A model generated the notes under the pieces. The model saw only the letters and a list, made by a program, of their open reading frames with translations, was not told the DNA's origin and ran no database searches. Below are positions 16,607 to 24,665 of a stretch of DNA of 64,000 bases, piece after piece. The first letter of the stretch is position 1. Every line of letters begins with the position of its first letter. A program made the position numbers and the translations under genes. The stretch is from Sandaracinus amylolyticus. GTDB lineage: Bacteria > Myxococcota_A > Polyangia > Polyangiales > Sandaracinaceae. The stretch spans positions 7,316,001 through 7,380,000 of the forward strand of contig NZ_CP011125.1 of NCBI RefSeq assembly GCF_000737325.1, given 5' to 3'.

Positions 16607-17144
16607 GGTCGGTGCCTTCTTCGAGCCGCAGCCACATCGCGGTCTGATCGCCCTCGTAGATCAGCTTCGCGCCCTGGTAGAAGCGCAGGTCGTAGCGCGC
16701 GAGCACGCGCTTGGCGCCGCGGCGCACGAGCTTCGCGACGCACTCGAGCTCCATCGGCTCGCCCGGCGACGCGAGCGCGCGGAAGCGCGCGTTGTGGATG
16801 CGCCCGCCGTAGCCGATCCATCCGTCGGCGTGGCGCAGCCCGAGCACGTAGTAGGCGTGGGCGAAGCCGACCATGCCCGTCATGTGCACCATGAGCCCAC
16901 CGCTCACGTGGCGCGGATGACGCACCGGGTGCGCGCGCTGCTCGCGCGTCAGCGGCAGCTCGTCGTGCGTGGGCATGCGCGCACGCACCATGCTCGCCGC
17001 GGGATCGACGGCGAGGATCGCATCGATGAGGAGCCCGCCCGGGCCATACGGACAGTCGGCGACGAACTCGGGATCGACGGGTCTCGGGAATTCCACGGCG
17101 CGCGAGGTTGCCGCGTGGAGATGCCTCGCGCCAGTCGCGCACAC
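16587..17144 (-). CDS. Hotdog-fold acyl dehydratase/thioesterase-like protein
   Basis: A soluble protein of up to 185 residues. The pattern of a long helix following GGLMVHMTGMVGFAHAYYVL, then strands GWIGYGGRIHNARFRALA and LIYEGDQTAMWL, fits the hotdog fold of FabZ/MaoC-like dehydratases and thioesterases. The usual catalytic His is a candidate in HPVRHPRHVSGG. The substrate is unknown. The frame opens at GTG 17144, but GTG 17096, giving VEFPRPVDPEF, is an alternative; neither has a strong ribosome binding site. It is divergent from the membrane protein at 17180. Confidence 0.55.
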   Translation of the reverse strand: MCATGARHLHAATSRAVEFPRPVDPEFVADCPYGPGGLLIDAILAVDPAASMVRARMPTHDELPLTREQRAHPVRHPRHVSGGLMVHMTGMVGFAHAYYVLGLRHADGWIGYGGRIHNARFRALASPGEPMELECVAKLVRRGAKRVLARYDLRFYQGAKLIYEGDQTAMWLRLEEGTDLTALED

Positions 17145-17179
17145 ATCGACGCGCGAGTTGCGGTAAGGTCGATTCCGCG

Positions 17180-17749
17180 ATGGCCGAGCCCCTCCCCTCC
17201 ACCACGAAGAAGAGCGCGAGCGACGACGACGACGCGAGCCTCGCGACGCCCGCGGCCGCTTCGACCGCGGCGAGCAGCAAGGCGCAGACGCCGCTGCAGA
17301 TCGCGCTGCGCGTGATGATCGGGTTCGGCGGTCTCGCGCTGCTCGTGGGCTTCTTCCTGCCGTGGTACCGCGAGAACGGGGCCGGCGACGCGGCGGGCCA
17401 GATGGTCGAGCACAGCGGGCTCACCCTCGCGACGAGCACCGACACGCTCGTCGGCACGCCCGCGCCGCTGCTCTTCCTCGTGCCGGCGCTCGGCATCGCG
17501 CTCACGGCGGTCGCGTTCATGGGCTTCCGCTGGTCCGCGCAGGTCGCGGTCGGCATCGCCGTCGGGCTGATCGGGTACTCGCTCTACGTGCTGCTGCAGA
17601 TGTTCGTGCAGCACACCGCGCTCGGTCTGTGGATCGTCGCGGCGAGCGTGTTCCTCGTGCTGCTGCTCGGCGTCGTCGCGTGGATGACGGGGCGCGAGCC
17701 GCGCAAGAAGGACGAGCCCGCAGCGGACACCGAGCCCGCCGGGCCCTGA
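17180..17749 (+). CDS. Small integral membrane protein
   Basis: 189 residues from ATG 17180. An N-terminal Ser/Ala/Asp-rich tail of about 40 residues precedes four hydrophobic segments (about 45-67, 93-113, 118-140, 147-168) and a charged C-terminal tail. No family is recognised. The retron-type RNA element begins immediately after its TGA. Confidence 0.65.
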   Translation: MAEPLPSTTKKSASDDDDASLATPAAASTAASSKAQTPLQIALRVMIGFGGLALLVGFFLPWYRENGAGDAAGQMVEHSGLTLATSTDTLVGTPAPLLFLVPALGIALTAVAFMGFRWSAQVAVGIAVGLIGYSLYVLLQMFVQHTALGLWIVAASVFLVLLLGVVAWMTGREPRKKDEPAADTEPAGP

Positions 17750-17904
17750 GGGCCCGGTCACGAGCAGGTCGGGCTCCGAGCGCCGCTGCATCCCCGCGGC
17801 CGTCGTTGCTCGTCGTCGAAATGCCAGCGGCATTCCTCCTCCTCGCGCCTCGACCGCGGGGCGCATCGGTGCTCTCGCCGATCGACTCGCTCGTGACCGA
17901 GCCC
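17750..17904 (+). ncRNA. Orphan retron-type msr-msd-like RNA element (no reverse transcriptase)
   Basis: Arms 17750-17771 and 17883-17904 are inverted repeats pairing at 19 of 22 positions, like retron a1/a2. Inside are hairpin 17782-17800 (GCCGC/GCGGC), a box containing TTGCTCGTCGTCGAAATG (17806-17823), hairpin 17820-17834 (AATGCC/GGCATT), the pyrimidine tract CCTCCTCCTC (17835-17844), hairpin 17845-17864 (GCGCC/GGCGC) and hairpin 17865-17882 (ATCGG/CCGAT). The same order and the same two unpaired boxes occur beside the reverse transcriptase at 50643-50799. The stems there have different but still complementary bases, which argues for a conserved RNA structure. It fills the gap between a membrane protein gene and tatD. 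The element could be read as coding for LLVVEMPAAFLLL, but the stem covariation favours RNA. Strand is inferred from the RT-linked copy. Confidence 0.7.
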
Positions 17905-17922
17905 TAGAACTGCGCCCACCTC

Positions 17923-18744
17923 ATGGGCCTGTTCGACGTCCACGCACACCTCACGCACCCCGAGCTCGCACCGCGCGTCGACGACGTGATCGCGAACGCG
18001 CGCGCCGCGGGCGTCACGACGATCGTCTCGAACGGGCTCAACCCGACCGACAACGAGGCGGTGCGCGCCCTCGCCGCGCGCTTCCCCGGGGGCGGAGGAG
18101 CGCCGATCGTGAAGCCCGCGTTCGGGTTCTATCCGGTCGACACCGTGCTCCGCGAGATGGAGGCGATGGGCGTCGACTATCCGCGCGACGTGCCGCCGGT
18201 GAGCGCGGAGGAAGGCGTCGCGTGGGTGCGCGATCACGCGCGCGAGGCGTTCGCGATCGGCGAGATCGGGCTCGACGGATACTGGGTGCCCGAGGCGCTG
18301 TGGGACGCGCAGGAGAAGGTCTTCCGGGCGCTCGTCGCGATCGCGCTCGAGCACGACAAGCCGATCATCATCCACACCCGCAAGCGCGAGCGGCGCGCGC
18401 TCGAGATCCTCGACGAGATGGGCGCGAAGCGCGTCGACTGGCACTGCTTCGGCGGGCGCGTGAAGCTCGCGCGCGAGATCGCGGATCGCGGCCACTGGCT
18501 CTCGATCCCCGCGAACGCGCGACGCAACGAGGCGTTCACGCGCATGCTCGAGACGCTGCCGCGCGACAAGGTGCTGCTCGAGACCGACTGTCCCTACCTC
18601 GCGCCCGAGCCGGGACAGCGCAGCGAGCCTGCGCACGTCGCGGGCACCGCGGCGTTCGCGGCCGAGCTCTGGAAGTGCAGCGAGGACGAGGTGCGCGCGC
18701 GGATGAGCGACAATTTCGCGGCGCTCTTCGGCGCAGCACCGTGA
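17923..18744 (+). CDS. tatD: TatD family metal-dependent DNase/hydrolase
   Basis: A 273-residue TIM-barrel metallohydrolase. The first metal motif FDVHAHL is at residues 4-10, the glutamate in AIGEIGLDG at about 109, histidines in IIIHTRK (about 148) and VDWHCFGG (about 173), and the final aspartate in LLETDCPYL (about 223). TatD proteins are 3'-5' DNA exonucleases or hydrolases of about 260 residues. ATG 17923 is 18 nt after the right arm of the orphan retron-type element, and there is no clear ribosome binding site between them. Whether its expression depends on that element cannot be told from sequence. Confidence 0.85.
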   Translation: MGLFDVHAHLTHPELAPRVDDVIANARAAGVTTIVSNGLNPTDNEAVRALAARFPGGGGAPIVKPAFGFYPVDTVLREMEAMGVDYPRDVPPVSAEEGVAWVRDHAREAFAIGEIGLDGYWVPEALWDAQEKVFRALVAIALEHDKPIIIHTRKRERRALEILDEMGAKRVDWHCFGGRVKLAREIADRGHWLSIPANARRNEAFTRMLETLPRDKVLLETDCPYLAPEPGQRSEPAHVAGTAAFAAELWKCSEDEVRARMSDNFAALFGAAP

Positions 18745-18814
18745 CGCGATCGTGACCGTCGGCAGCGGGCGCGTCGCGTGACGGGCCCTGGCCACGGGGC
18801 TAGGTTGTCGATTC

Positions 18815-20020
18815 ATGCGAGATGGCGCGCCGGTGAAGACCGTGCTGGTCCTCGCGGCGCTCGTGGTGGTCATCGCGGGGCTGCGGGTGGCCGGTGGGTT
18901 CTTCCTGCCGTTCATCAGCGCGCTGTTCCTCGCGGTGATCTCGGTGCCGGTGGTGCGCTTCCTCGAGCGCCGCGCGCACCTGCCCGAGGCGCTCGCGATC
19001 CTGCTCACGGTGCTGCTCGACATCGGGCTCGTCGTCGGCTTCGGCGCGCTGCTCTGGACGTCGTTCCTCGGCTTCGTGGAGGCGCTGCCCGCATACCAGC
19101 TCGCGCTCGACGACCTCGCGCACTCCACGGTCGATCTCGCGCGCTCGTGGCACCTGCCCGTCGACTACGCGCTGCTCGAGGAGCTGCGCTCGGCCGGCGC
19201 GGTGATGGGCGTGGTCGGCGACCTCGTGCACGAGCTCACGCAGATCGTGAGCAACGCGCTCATGGTGCTGCTCCTGCTCGGGTTCCTCCTCTTCGAGACC
19301 CGCGGGGCGCGCGAGAAGCTGCACCTCTTGCTCGGGCGCGCGAACCCGCACATCGAGAAGACCGCGATCGCCGCGTACGAGGTGCAGCGCTACCTCGTGG
19401 TGAAGACGGTGCTCTCGGTGCTCACCGGCGTGCTCACCGGGTGCTGGATGGCCGTCTGCGGGCTCGACTTCCCGCTGCTCTGGGGCCTGCTCGCGTTCCT
19501 CTTGAACTACATCCCGTCGCTGGGCCCCGCGATCTCGCTGGTGCCGCCGGTGCTCGTCGCGCTGCTGACGCTCGGGCCCGGCGGCGCGGCGGCGGTGGCG
19601 GCGGGGCACCTGTCGATCGGCTTCGTCATCGGCAACGTGCTCGAGCCGCGCTTGATGGGGAAGACGCTCGGGCTCTCGACGCTCGTCGTCTTCGCGTCGA
19701 TGTTCTTCTTCTTCTGGCTGTGGGGCCCGGTCGGCGCGCTCTTCGCGGCGCCGCTCACGATGCTCCTGCGCAGCGCGCTCGAGGTGAACGAGGACACGCG
19801 ATGGATCGCGGTCCTGCTCGGCTCGCACGAGTACGTGGAGAGCAAGCGGCGCGAGTGGGGCTGGAAGACGCTCGACGAGCGCGCGAGCGGGCTCCCGCCG
19901 CCGCCTCCGCCGGCACGGGAAGGCGACGTCCCGCCGCCCGCGGCGCCGCCCGTGGACGAGATGCTCGACACGCTGCAGCAGGTCCGCGAGCCCGGCGTCG
20001 GCAAGGACGCCGCGGAGTGA
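18815..20020 (+). CDS. AI-2E family (PerM-like) transporter
   Basis: A 401-residue membrane protein with the AI-2E exporter topology: hydrophobic segments near 8-45, 62-85, about 145-165, and four to five segments between 200 and 320. The family's signature region is visible as LAFLLNYIPSLGPAISLVPP (about 225-245), followed by GNVLEPRLMGKTLGLS. Substrates in this family range from autoinducer-2 to sodium and are not predictable here. The last 60 residues are a Pro-rich cytoplasmic tail. ATG 18815 is the only good start. Confidence 0.82.
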   Translation: MRDGAPVKTVLVLAALVVVIAGLRVAGGFFLPFISALFLAVISVPVVRFLERRAHLPEALAILLTVLLDIGLVVGFGALLWTSFLGFVEALPAYQLALDDLAHSTVDLARSWHLPVDYALLEELRSAGAVMGVVGDLVHELTQIVSNALMVLLLLGFLLFETRGAREKLHLLLGRANPHIEKTAIAAYEVQRYLVVKTVLSVLTGVLTGCWMAVCGLDFPLLWGLLAFLLNYIPSLGPAISLVPPVLVALLTLGPGGAAAVAAGHLSIGFVIGNVLEPRLMGKTLGLSTLVVFASMFFFFWLWGPVGALFAAPLTMLLRSALEVNEDTRWIAVLLGSHEYVESKRREWGWKTLDERASGLPPPPPPAREGDVPPPAAPPVDEMLDTLQQVREPGVGKDAAE

Positions 20021-20025
20021 TCGTC

Positions 20026-20040
20026 CGCGCGCTTCGCGCG
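20026..20040. terminator. Hairpin after AI-2E transporter gene
   Basis: CGCGCG-CTT-CGCGCG lies 6 nt after the TGA of the transporter gene and directly abuts the dispersed element at 20038. Confidence 0.4.
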
Positions 20041-20081
20041 CTCCCGTCCGGGACCCGCGGGACGAGCACTCCTGCAGGGGC
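20038..20081 (-). repeat. Dispersed 43-nt post-stop element, copy A
   Basis: Read on the minus strand, this begins one base after the TGA of the ydcZ-like gene (20082). It is nearly identical to the 42 nt that follow the TGA of the serine deaminase gene at 35600-35641; the differences are a GGTCCC/GGGGAC swap and one C/T change. It can fold with GTCCC...GGAC pairings. Its position directly after unrelated stop codons suggests a terminator or 3' stability element family. Confidence 0.65.
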
Positions 20082-20522
20082 TCACCTCTTGTGGATGAAA
20101 TAGAGCGCCGCCGCGAGGAGCGGCAGCGCGATCGCGCGGCGCCAGTCCATCGCGCGCGCTTCGATCCCGAACCACCCGAAGTGATCGATCACCATCGCGG
20201 TCGTGAGCTGACCGGCGAGCGCGGCGACCATCATCGTCGTCACGCCGATGCGCGGTACGGCGACGATGATCGTGGTGACGTATGCCACGCCGAGCGCACC
20301 GCCGATCCACTGCCACCACGGTACGGACGACAGCTGCCTCAGCGAGCCACCGCCCCCCGTCAGCACCGCGACGATGCCCGCGATGACGACGCCGGTCGCG
20401 AACGACACGAAGGTCGCGTTGTACACGCCGACGGAGCGCGCGAGCGCTGCGTTGATCGGAGACTGGAACGCGATCATCGCGCCCGCGACGATCATCAATG
20501 CGACGAAGACACCGAGCTGCAT
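20082..20522 (-). CDS. DMT family transporter, YdcZ/DUF606 type
   Basis: A 146-residue membrane protein with five hydrophobic segments and the conserved start AGAMIAFQSPINAALA, in which a half-length DMT unit is expected. YdcZ-type proteins are short relatives of EamA transporters and probably act as dimers. ATG 20522. It converges with the AI-2E gene, and the dispersed post-stop element lies between them. Confidence 0.78.
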   Translation of the reverse strand: MQLGVFVALMIVAGAMIAFQSPINAALARSVGVYNATFVSFATGVVIAGIVAVLTGGGGSLRQLSSVPWWQWIGGALGVAYVTTIIVAVPRIGVTTMMVAALAGQLTTAMVIDHFGWFGIEARAMDWRRAIALPLLAAALYFIHKR

Positions 20523-20786
20523 GGAGCGCGCATCGTAGTCCCTCTCTGCACCACGCGCGCACGATCGCCACGCAGCGAGGCAGGACTCTACGCGAGCGAG
20601 GGATTACGCGACGTCCGCACGCCGCTCCGCGAGCGGCACGAGGCTGGCAGTGGCCCTCGGCGGTGCGAGGCGCGGGCCCGGAGCGACCGCTCGCGGGCCC
20701 GCGGACGAGGCATCGACGAGCGCGGAGGGCCGGGCTCGTCGTGTTCTGGACCTCCGGAGCTCCGCTCCGGACAGGAGGTGAGCGCC

Positions 20787-21068
20787 ATGAGCAGCGGGAT
20801 GACGCTGACCGAGTGGCTCCTCTCGCTCGGATCGCGAGACGCGCATCGGAAGCTCCTCGAGGAGGCGGGCAGCTTGCCCGCCGCCGCGTGGCGCCTCGCG
20901 AAGGCGCGCTGCGTGACCGCGCCGACGCCCTCCGAGGTGCCGACGACGCGCGAGCTGCGCGGCGCGGCCCGCGAGATCGCGCGTCGCGCGGGGCTCGGAG
21001 ACGAAGTGCCCGCGGGCACCGTGCTCGCGAGCGAGTGCGAGGCGATGGGCCTGCTCGTGATCGGGTGA
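20787..21068 (+). CDS. Small conserved hypothetical protein
   Basis: 93 residues, with a textbook AGGAGGTG ribosome binding site 6 nt before ATG 20787, the strongest in the window. It is soluble, mostly helical, with no cofactor motif (TEWLLSLGSRDAHRKLLEEA). The preceding 264 nt have no coding character. They hold the inverted repeat CCGGAG-CTCCG-CTCCGG just upstream of the ribosome binding site, possibly a translational or transcriptional control element. Function unknown. Confidence 0.6.
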   Translation: MSSGMTLTEWLLSLGSRDAHRKLLEEAGSLPAAAWRLAKARCVTAPTPSEVPTTRELRGAAREIARRAGLGDEVPAGTVLASECEAMGLLVIG

Positions 21069-21118
21069 TCGATACGGTCCGGGAGCGCGCGCTTCGGGGG
21101 AGGCGCGTCGCTCCCGGC

Positions 21119-23152
21119 TCAGAGGCCGGGGATCGGGATGCGCCGTCCGAGGTCGCGCAGGCCCTCTCCTGCGCGCTCGCCGAGCTCCTGCTCGAGCACG
21201 CGCGCGCCCTCGCGCAGCGCCGTCTCGGAGAGCGCGGACGCGAGCGCCTCGGACGAGAGCGAGACCTCCGGCTCGCTGAGCGATCCGCCGATCGAGAGCG
21301 GCACCTCGATCGGGCCCGCGGGCCGCACGCCCGCGATCTCGTCGATGAAGTCCGGCGAGAGCACCGCCGTGCCCGAGAGCTCGAGCGATCGATCGAGGCC
21401 GATGCGGCCGTCGAGCCGCGCGGCGCCGAACGGCGCCTCCACCGTCAGCGGCTGCCGCAGCACGACCGAGCCCTGCTCGATCCGGAACGCGATGCGGAGA
21501 GCGCCGAGATCGGTTCGCCCCTCGCGCACCGCGTCGACGCGCGCGCTGCCGCGCCCGGCGAGCCGCAGCGCGTCCCCCGCCGCCGTCGCGACGGCCGCGC
21601 TCAGATCGCCGGTCGTCAGCGTCCCGTCGTGCAGCTCGATCACGCCCGAGCCACCCGCGCTCGACTGCACGTCTTCCCAGCGCGCGCCCGCGCCGGTCGC
21701 GTCGATGCGCCCGGTGAGCGCTCCGATCAGCGGCTCGTCCCCCGAGACGTCGCGCGTCATCGCCGCGACGTCGACGCTCTCGAGGCGCGCGCGCAGCGTC
21801 CACGCCGGCACCTCGGGGCCGAGATCGACGCGCGTGCCCGACGCGACGACGCGTCCGCCGTACAGCTTCGCCTCGCCGGCCTCGAGCTCGAGCACGCCGG
21901 CGCGCAGCCGCGCGGTCGCCGCGAGATCCTGGAGCTCCAGCGGGCCGCTCACGACGCGATCGAAGCGCACCGTCCCGCGCGCGCTCGTGTCCTCGAGCGT
22001 GCGCCGTACGCCCGGCGGCACCACGTCGCGTCGCCCTTCGTCCGCGCGCTTCGCGCCCTCGGGCATCGCTGCGAGCAGCACGTCGAGATCGAGCAGCGGG
22101 CCGTGCGCGTCGAACGTCACGCGACGCGGGCTCGCCGTGAACGTGCCCGAGCCCGCGAGCTCGACGCCCGGACCGCGCAGCGACGCGCGCTCGACCTCCG
22201 CGCGGAACGTCGCGGGCGACGCGGGATCGACGCGCGCGTTCACGCGCATCGATCCCTCGGCGGGCTCGCCGCCGCGCATGCGCACCCCCGAGAGCCGCGC
22301 GTCGCCGCGCAGCTCGTAGTGCCCGTCGTCGCGCGTCGCGACGTCCGCCTCGACGCCGACTCGGCCGCCGCGCAGCACGCGCGACATCCCCGCCGGGACC
22401 ACGCCGCCGAGGCGCACGAGATCGGCGTCGCGCAGCGCGATCGTCCCGCGCACCCGCGGGAAGCCGCCCTCCAGCGCGTGCGCCACGCCCGCGCCGCCTC
22501 GCGCGACGTCGAACGCCAGATCGACGTCGAGGTTCTGCGCACGGCTCGCGAGCGCCGCGCGCACCCGGAGCCGCGAGAGCGCGCGCCCGTGCATCTCGGC
22601 CTCCGCGTCGACGTCGGTGAGCGCGACGGCGGTCTCGCTCGCACCCTGCGCGCCGCGATCGATCACGCTCACCGTGCCGTCGACCGTCTCGAGCCGCGCC
22701 AGCGTCACCTCGGCCTCCGCACCGGCGCGCTCTCGCGCGAGGTCCTCCACGTTCCAGCTGCCCTCGGCGTCGCGGATCAGCTGCACGGACGGCCGCACCG
22801 CCGCGACCTCGCGGATCGCGACCTCGCGCCCGAGCGAGCGCAGGATCGGCCACGTGCGGAGCTGCACCTGGAGCTCGTCGACCTCGACGAGCGGCGGCTC
22901 ACCGGCCCGACCTGCGACCCGGAGGCCCTCGATCGTCACGCGCGCGTCGGGCAGCAGCCGCCCTCGCGCGCCCTCGAACGTGACCTCGCGCCCCAGGCTC
23001 TCGGACGCGCCCGCCACGACGCGATCGACCACACGCTCGGTCAGCGCGCGCTGATCGATCGACGCGAGCACGACCACGCTCGCGATCGCGAGCGCCAGCA
23101 CGACGGCGACCGAGACCAGCGCGATGCGTGCTGCGGACACGGCGCGGCGCAT
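21119..23152 (-). CDS. AsmA family envelope protein
   Basis: 677 residues with one N-terminal membrane anchor (IALVSVAVVLALAIASVVVL, about 10-30). The AsmA-type start follows (DQRALTERVVDRVVAGASES...TFEGARGRLLPDARVTIEGL). Most of the rest is a long ladder of beta strands, and the conserved C-terminal AsmA block lies at about 480-620 (GVIELHDGTLTTGDLSAAV, PFGAARLDGRIGLDRSLEL). AsmA-like proteins are periplasmic bridge-like proteins linked to lipid transport and outer membrane assembly. Start ATG 23152. It ends 50 nt from the small protein gene on the opposite strand. Confidence 0.8.
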   Translation of the reverse strand: MRRAVSAARIALVSVAVVLALAIASVVVLASIDQRALTERVVDRVVAGASESLGREVTFEGARGRLLPDARVTIEGLRVAGRAGEPPLVEVDELQVQLRTWPILRSLGREVAIREVAAVRPSVQLIRDAEGSWNVEDLARERAGAEAEVTLARLETVDGTVSVIDRGAQGASETAVALTDVDAEAEMHGRALSRLRVRAALASRAQNLDVDLAFDVARGGAGVAHALEGGFPRVRGTIALRDADLVRLGGVVPAGMSRVLRGGRVGVEADVATRDDGHYELRGDARLSGVRMRGGEPAEGSMRVNARVDPASPATFRAEVERASLRGPGVELAGSGTFTASPRRVTFDAHGPLLDLDVLLAAMPEGAKRADEGRRDVVPPGVRRTLEDTSARGTVRFDRVVSGPLELQDLAATARLRAGVLELEAGEAKLYGGRVVASGTRVDLGPEVPAWTLRARLESVDVAAMTRDVSGDEPLIGALTGRIDATGAGARWEDVQSSAGGSGVIELHDGTLTTGDLSAAVATAAGDALRLAGRGSARVDAVREGRTDLGALRIAFRIEQGSVVLRQPLTVEAPFGAARLDGRIGLDRSLELSGTAVLSPDFIDEIAGVRPAGPIEVPLSIGGSLSEPEVSLSSEALASALSETALREGARVLEQELGERAGEGLRDLGRRIPIPGL

Positions 23153-23191
23153 CCCGATCCTCTCGGTGCGCGCCTCGCCGACCGCAAGCGA

Positions 23192-24658
23192 TCAGTCGGT
23201 GGCCTCGAGCACGACGGTGCGGCGCCCCGGCCCGCCGCACACGATCTCGACGCGCCCCGTCGCGGGATCACGCGGTGGCGTGGGCTCGATCGCGCGCTCG
23301 TCGCAGCGCACCGTGAACGAGGGCGCGAAGTACGCCGCGTCGGGCACGTACACGACGCTCGGCGCGTCGTCGGCGCGCCCTTCGTAGACGAGCTCGAAGC
23401 GCCGCGCGTCGAGGTCGTAGCGCATCGAGATCGGCTCGCCCGCGATCGCCTCGGCGTAGACGCGCGCGTGGGCGCGCACGACCGCGTCGCGCTCGGTGAA
23501 CGCGCCGCTCTCCGGGTCGTAGTCGTGGAAGCCCCAGCTGCCCTGGGAATTCTCCTTCCACAGCCACACCGTCGCGCTCGTGAACGTCTCGTCGAAGAGC
23601 TCGTGCATGAAGCGCACGTAGTCGTCGGAGCCCGGCGAGTCCGGGCGGATGCCCCACTCGCCGACGAACATCGGCACGTCGAAGAGCGACGCCTCCGTCA
23701 GCCCGCGCTCGACGTTGGGCCGCAGCCGCTCGAGCGTGACCGTGTCGAGCTCGTTGCGCGGATCGCGGAACGCGAGCGTGTAGAGGTGCACCGCGTACGC
23801 GCCCCCGTCGTCGGGGAACGGCGCCGAGGCGCGCGGCCCCATCTCGGTCAGGTTCCGCACCGAGTTGGGCTCGAAGAACATCAGGTGGCGATCGTCGACC
23901 TCGCGCAGCTCCGCGGCCATGCGCGCGTGGAAGTCGACGAGCAGCCGATCGTCCGCGATCGGCTCGTTGTAGAGGTCGTAGCCGAGCACCCACGGGTCAT
24001 CGGCGAAGCGCTCCGCGACGTGCCGCGCCATCGCGAAGTACGCGGCCTGCAGCATCACGTCGGTCGTGTCCTCGTCGCGCGTGTCGAAGAACCCCGCGAA
24101 CGCGCGGAGCACCTGCTCGCTCGTGCGTCGCGCCTCGAGATCGCCGAGCGGTCCGCCGAGCAGCTCGTCGGGCGGCGGGTGGATCGCCCAGAGCGGCGCG
24201 CCGTCCTCGCCGATCTCCTTCGAGTACGCGTCCTGGTGGAAGTCGATCATCACGTGCACGCCCGCTTGGCGGCAGAGATCGACGACCTCCTCGAGGCGCT
24301 CGAGGTACGCCTCCGAGTACTCGCCCCGAACCGGCTCGATGCCCGACCAGTTGATCGGCAGTCGCAGCGCGCTGAGGCCGAGCGCGCGCATGCGCCGCGC
24401 GTCGTCGATCGTGAACGCGGGGATCTCCTCGAGCGGCAGGCGACCGTCGTCGAACGTCACGTCGAAGAGCCCCTCGACGCGCGCGTTGATGCCGCGGAAC
24501 ACGAGCACGCGATCCGCGTCGTCGCGCAAGCGCGCGCGATCGGAGCGCACCCAGGGCTGCGCGGGTGGATCCCACGGCTCGAGGACGACGGGCGCTGGAT
24601 CGTCGCCGCACGAGATCAGGGTGAGCGCCATCCCCGCGAGCACGAACCGTCGATCCAT
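23192..24658 (-). CDS. GH5-type glycoside hydrolase lipoprotein (endoglycosylceramidase-like)
   Basis: A 488-residue lipoprotein (lipobox LISC, Cys 17) with a GH5-type TIM barrel. Family landmarks are visible: GINARVEG, LRLPINWSGIEP, MIDFHQDAYS, the acid/base glutamate in GYDLYNEP and the nucleophile glutamate in MFVGEWG. The NEP/GEWG spacing and the FHQDAYS motif are closest to endoglycosylceramidase-like GH5 enzymes, which cleave glycolipid head groups, but endoglucanase activity is not excluded. A beta-sandwich-like C-terminal domain follows from about residue 400. The ribosome binding site (GAGGT) overlaps the stop of the upstream gene, with a 7-nt gap, so the two are coupled. Confidence 0.82.
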   Translation of the reverse strand: MDRRFVLAGMALTLISCGDDPAPVVLEPWDPPAQPWVRSDRARLRDDADRVLVFRGINARVEGLFDVTFDDGRLPLEEIPAFTIDDARRMRALGLSALRLPINWSGIEPVRGEYSEAYLERLEEVVDLCRQAGVHVMIDFHQDAYSKEIGEDGAPLWAIHPPPDELLGGPLGDLEARRTSEQVLRAFAGFFDTRDEDTTDVMLQAAYFAMARHVAERFADDPWVLGYDLYNEPIADDRLLVDFHARMAAELREVDDRHLMFFEPNSVRNLTEMGPRASAPFPDDGGAYAVHLYTLAFRDPRNELDTVTLERLRPNVERGLTEASLFDVPMFVGEWGIRPDSPGSDDYVRFMHELFDETFTSATVWLWKENSQGSWGFHDYDPESGAFTERDAVVRAHARVYAEAIAGEPISMRYDLDARRFELVYEGRADDAPSVVYVPDAAYFAPSFTVRCDERAIEPTPPRDPATGRVEIVCGGPGRRTVVLEATD

Positions 24659-24665
24659 CGCGACC

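Noticed and set aside
17805-17844. Shared peptide LLVVEMPxAFLLL as a conserved protein
   Set aside because: The two copies lie in frames with no good start or context, and the DNA between the boxes varies in a way that keeps stems rather than codons.
17750-17904. MITE or IS-like element with terminal inverted repeats at the orphan retron copy
   Set aside because: No target-site duplication is visible at either copy (flanks CTGA/TAGA and TGAT/CATG differ), and several internal stems co-vary, which a simple MITE would not need.
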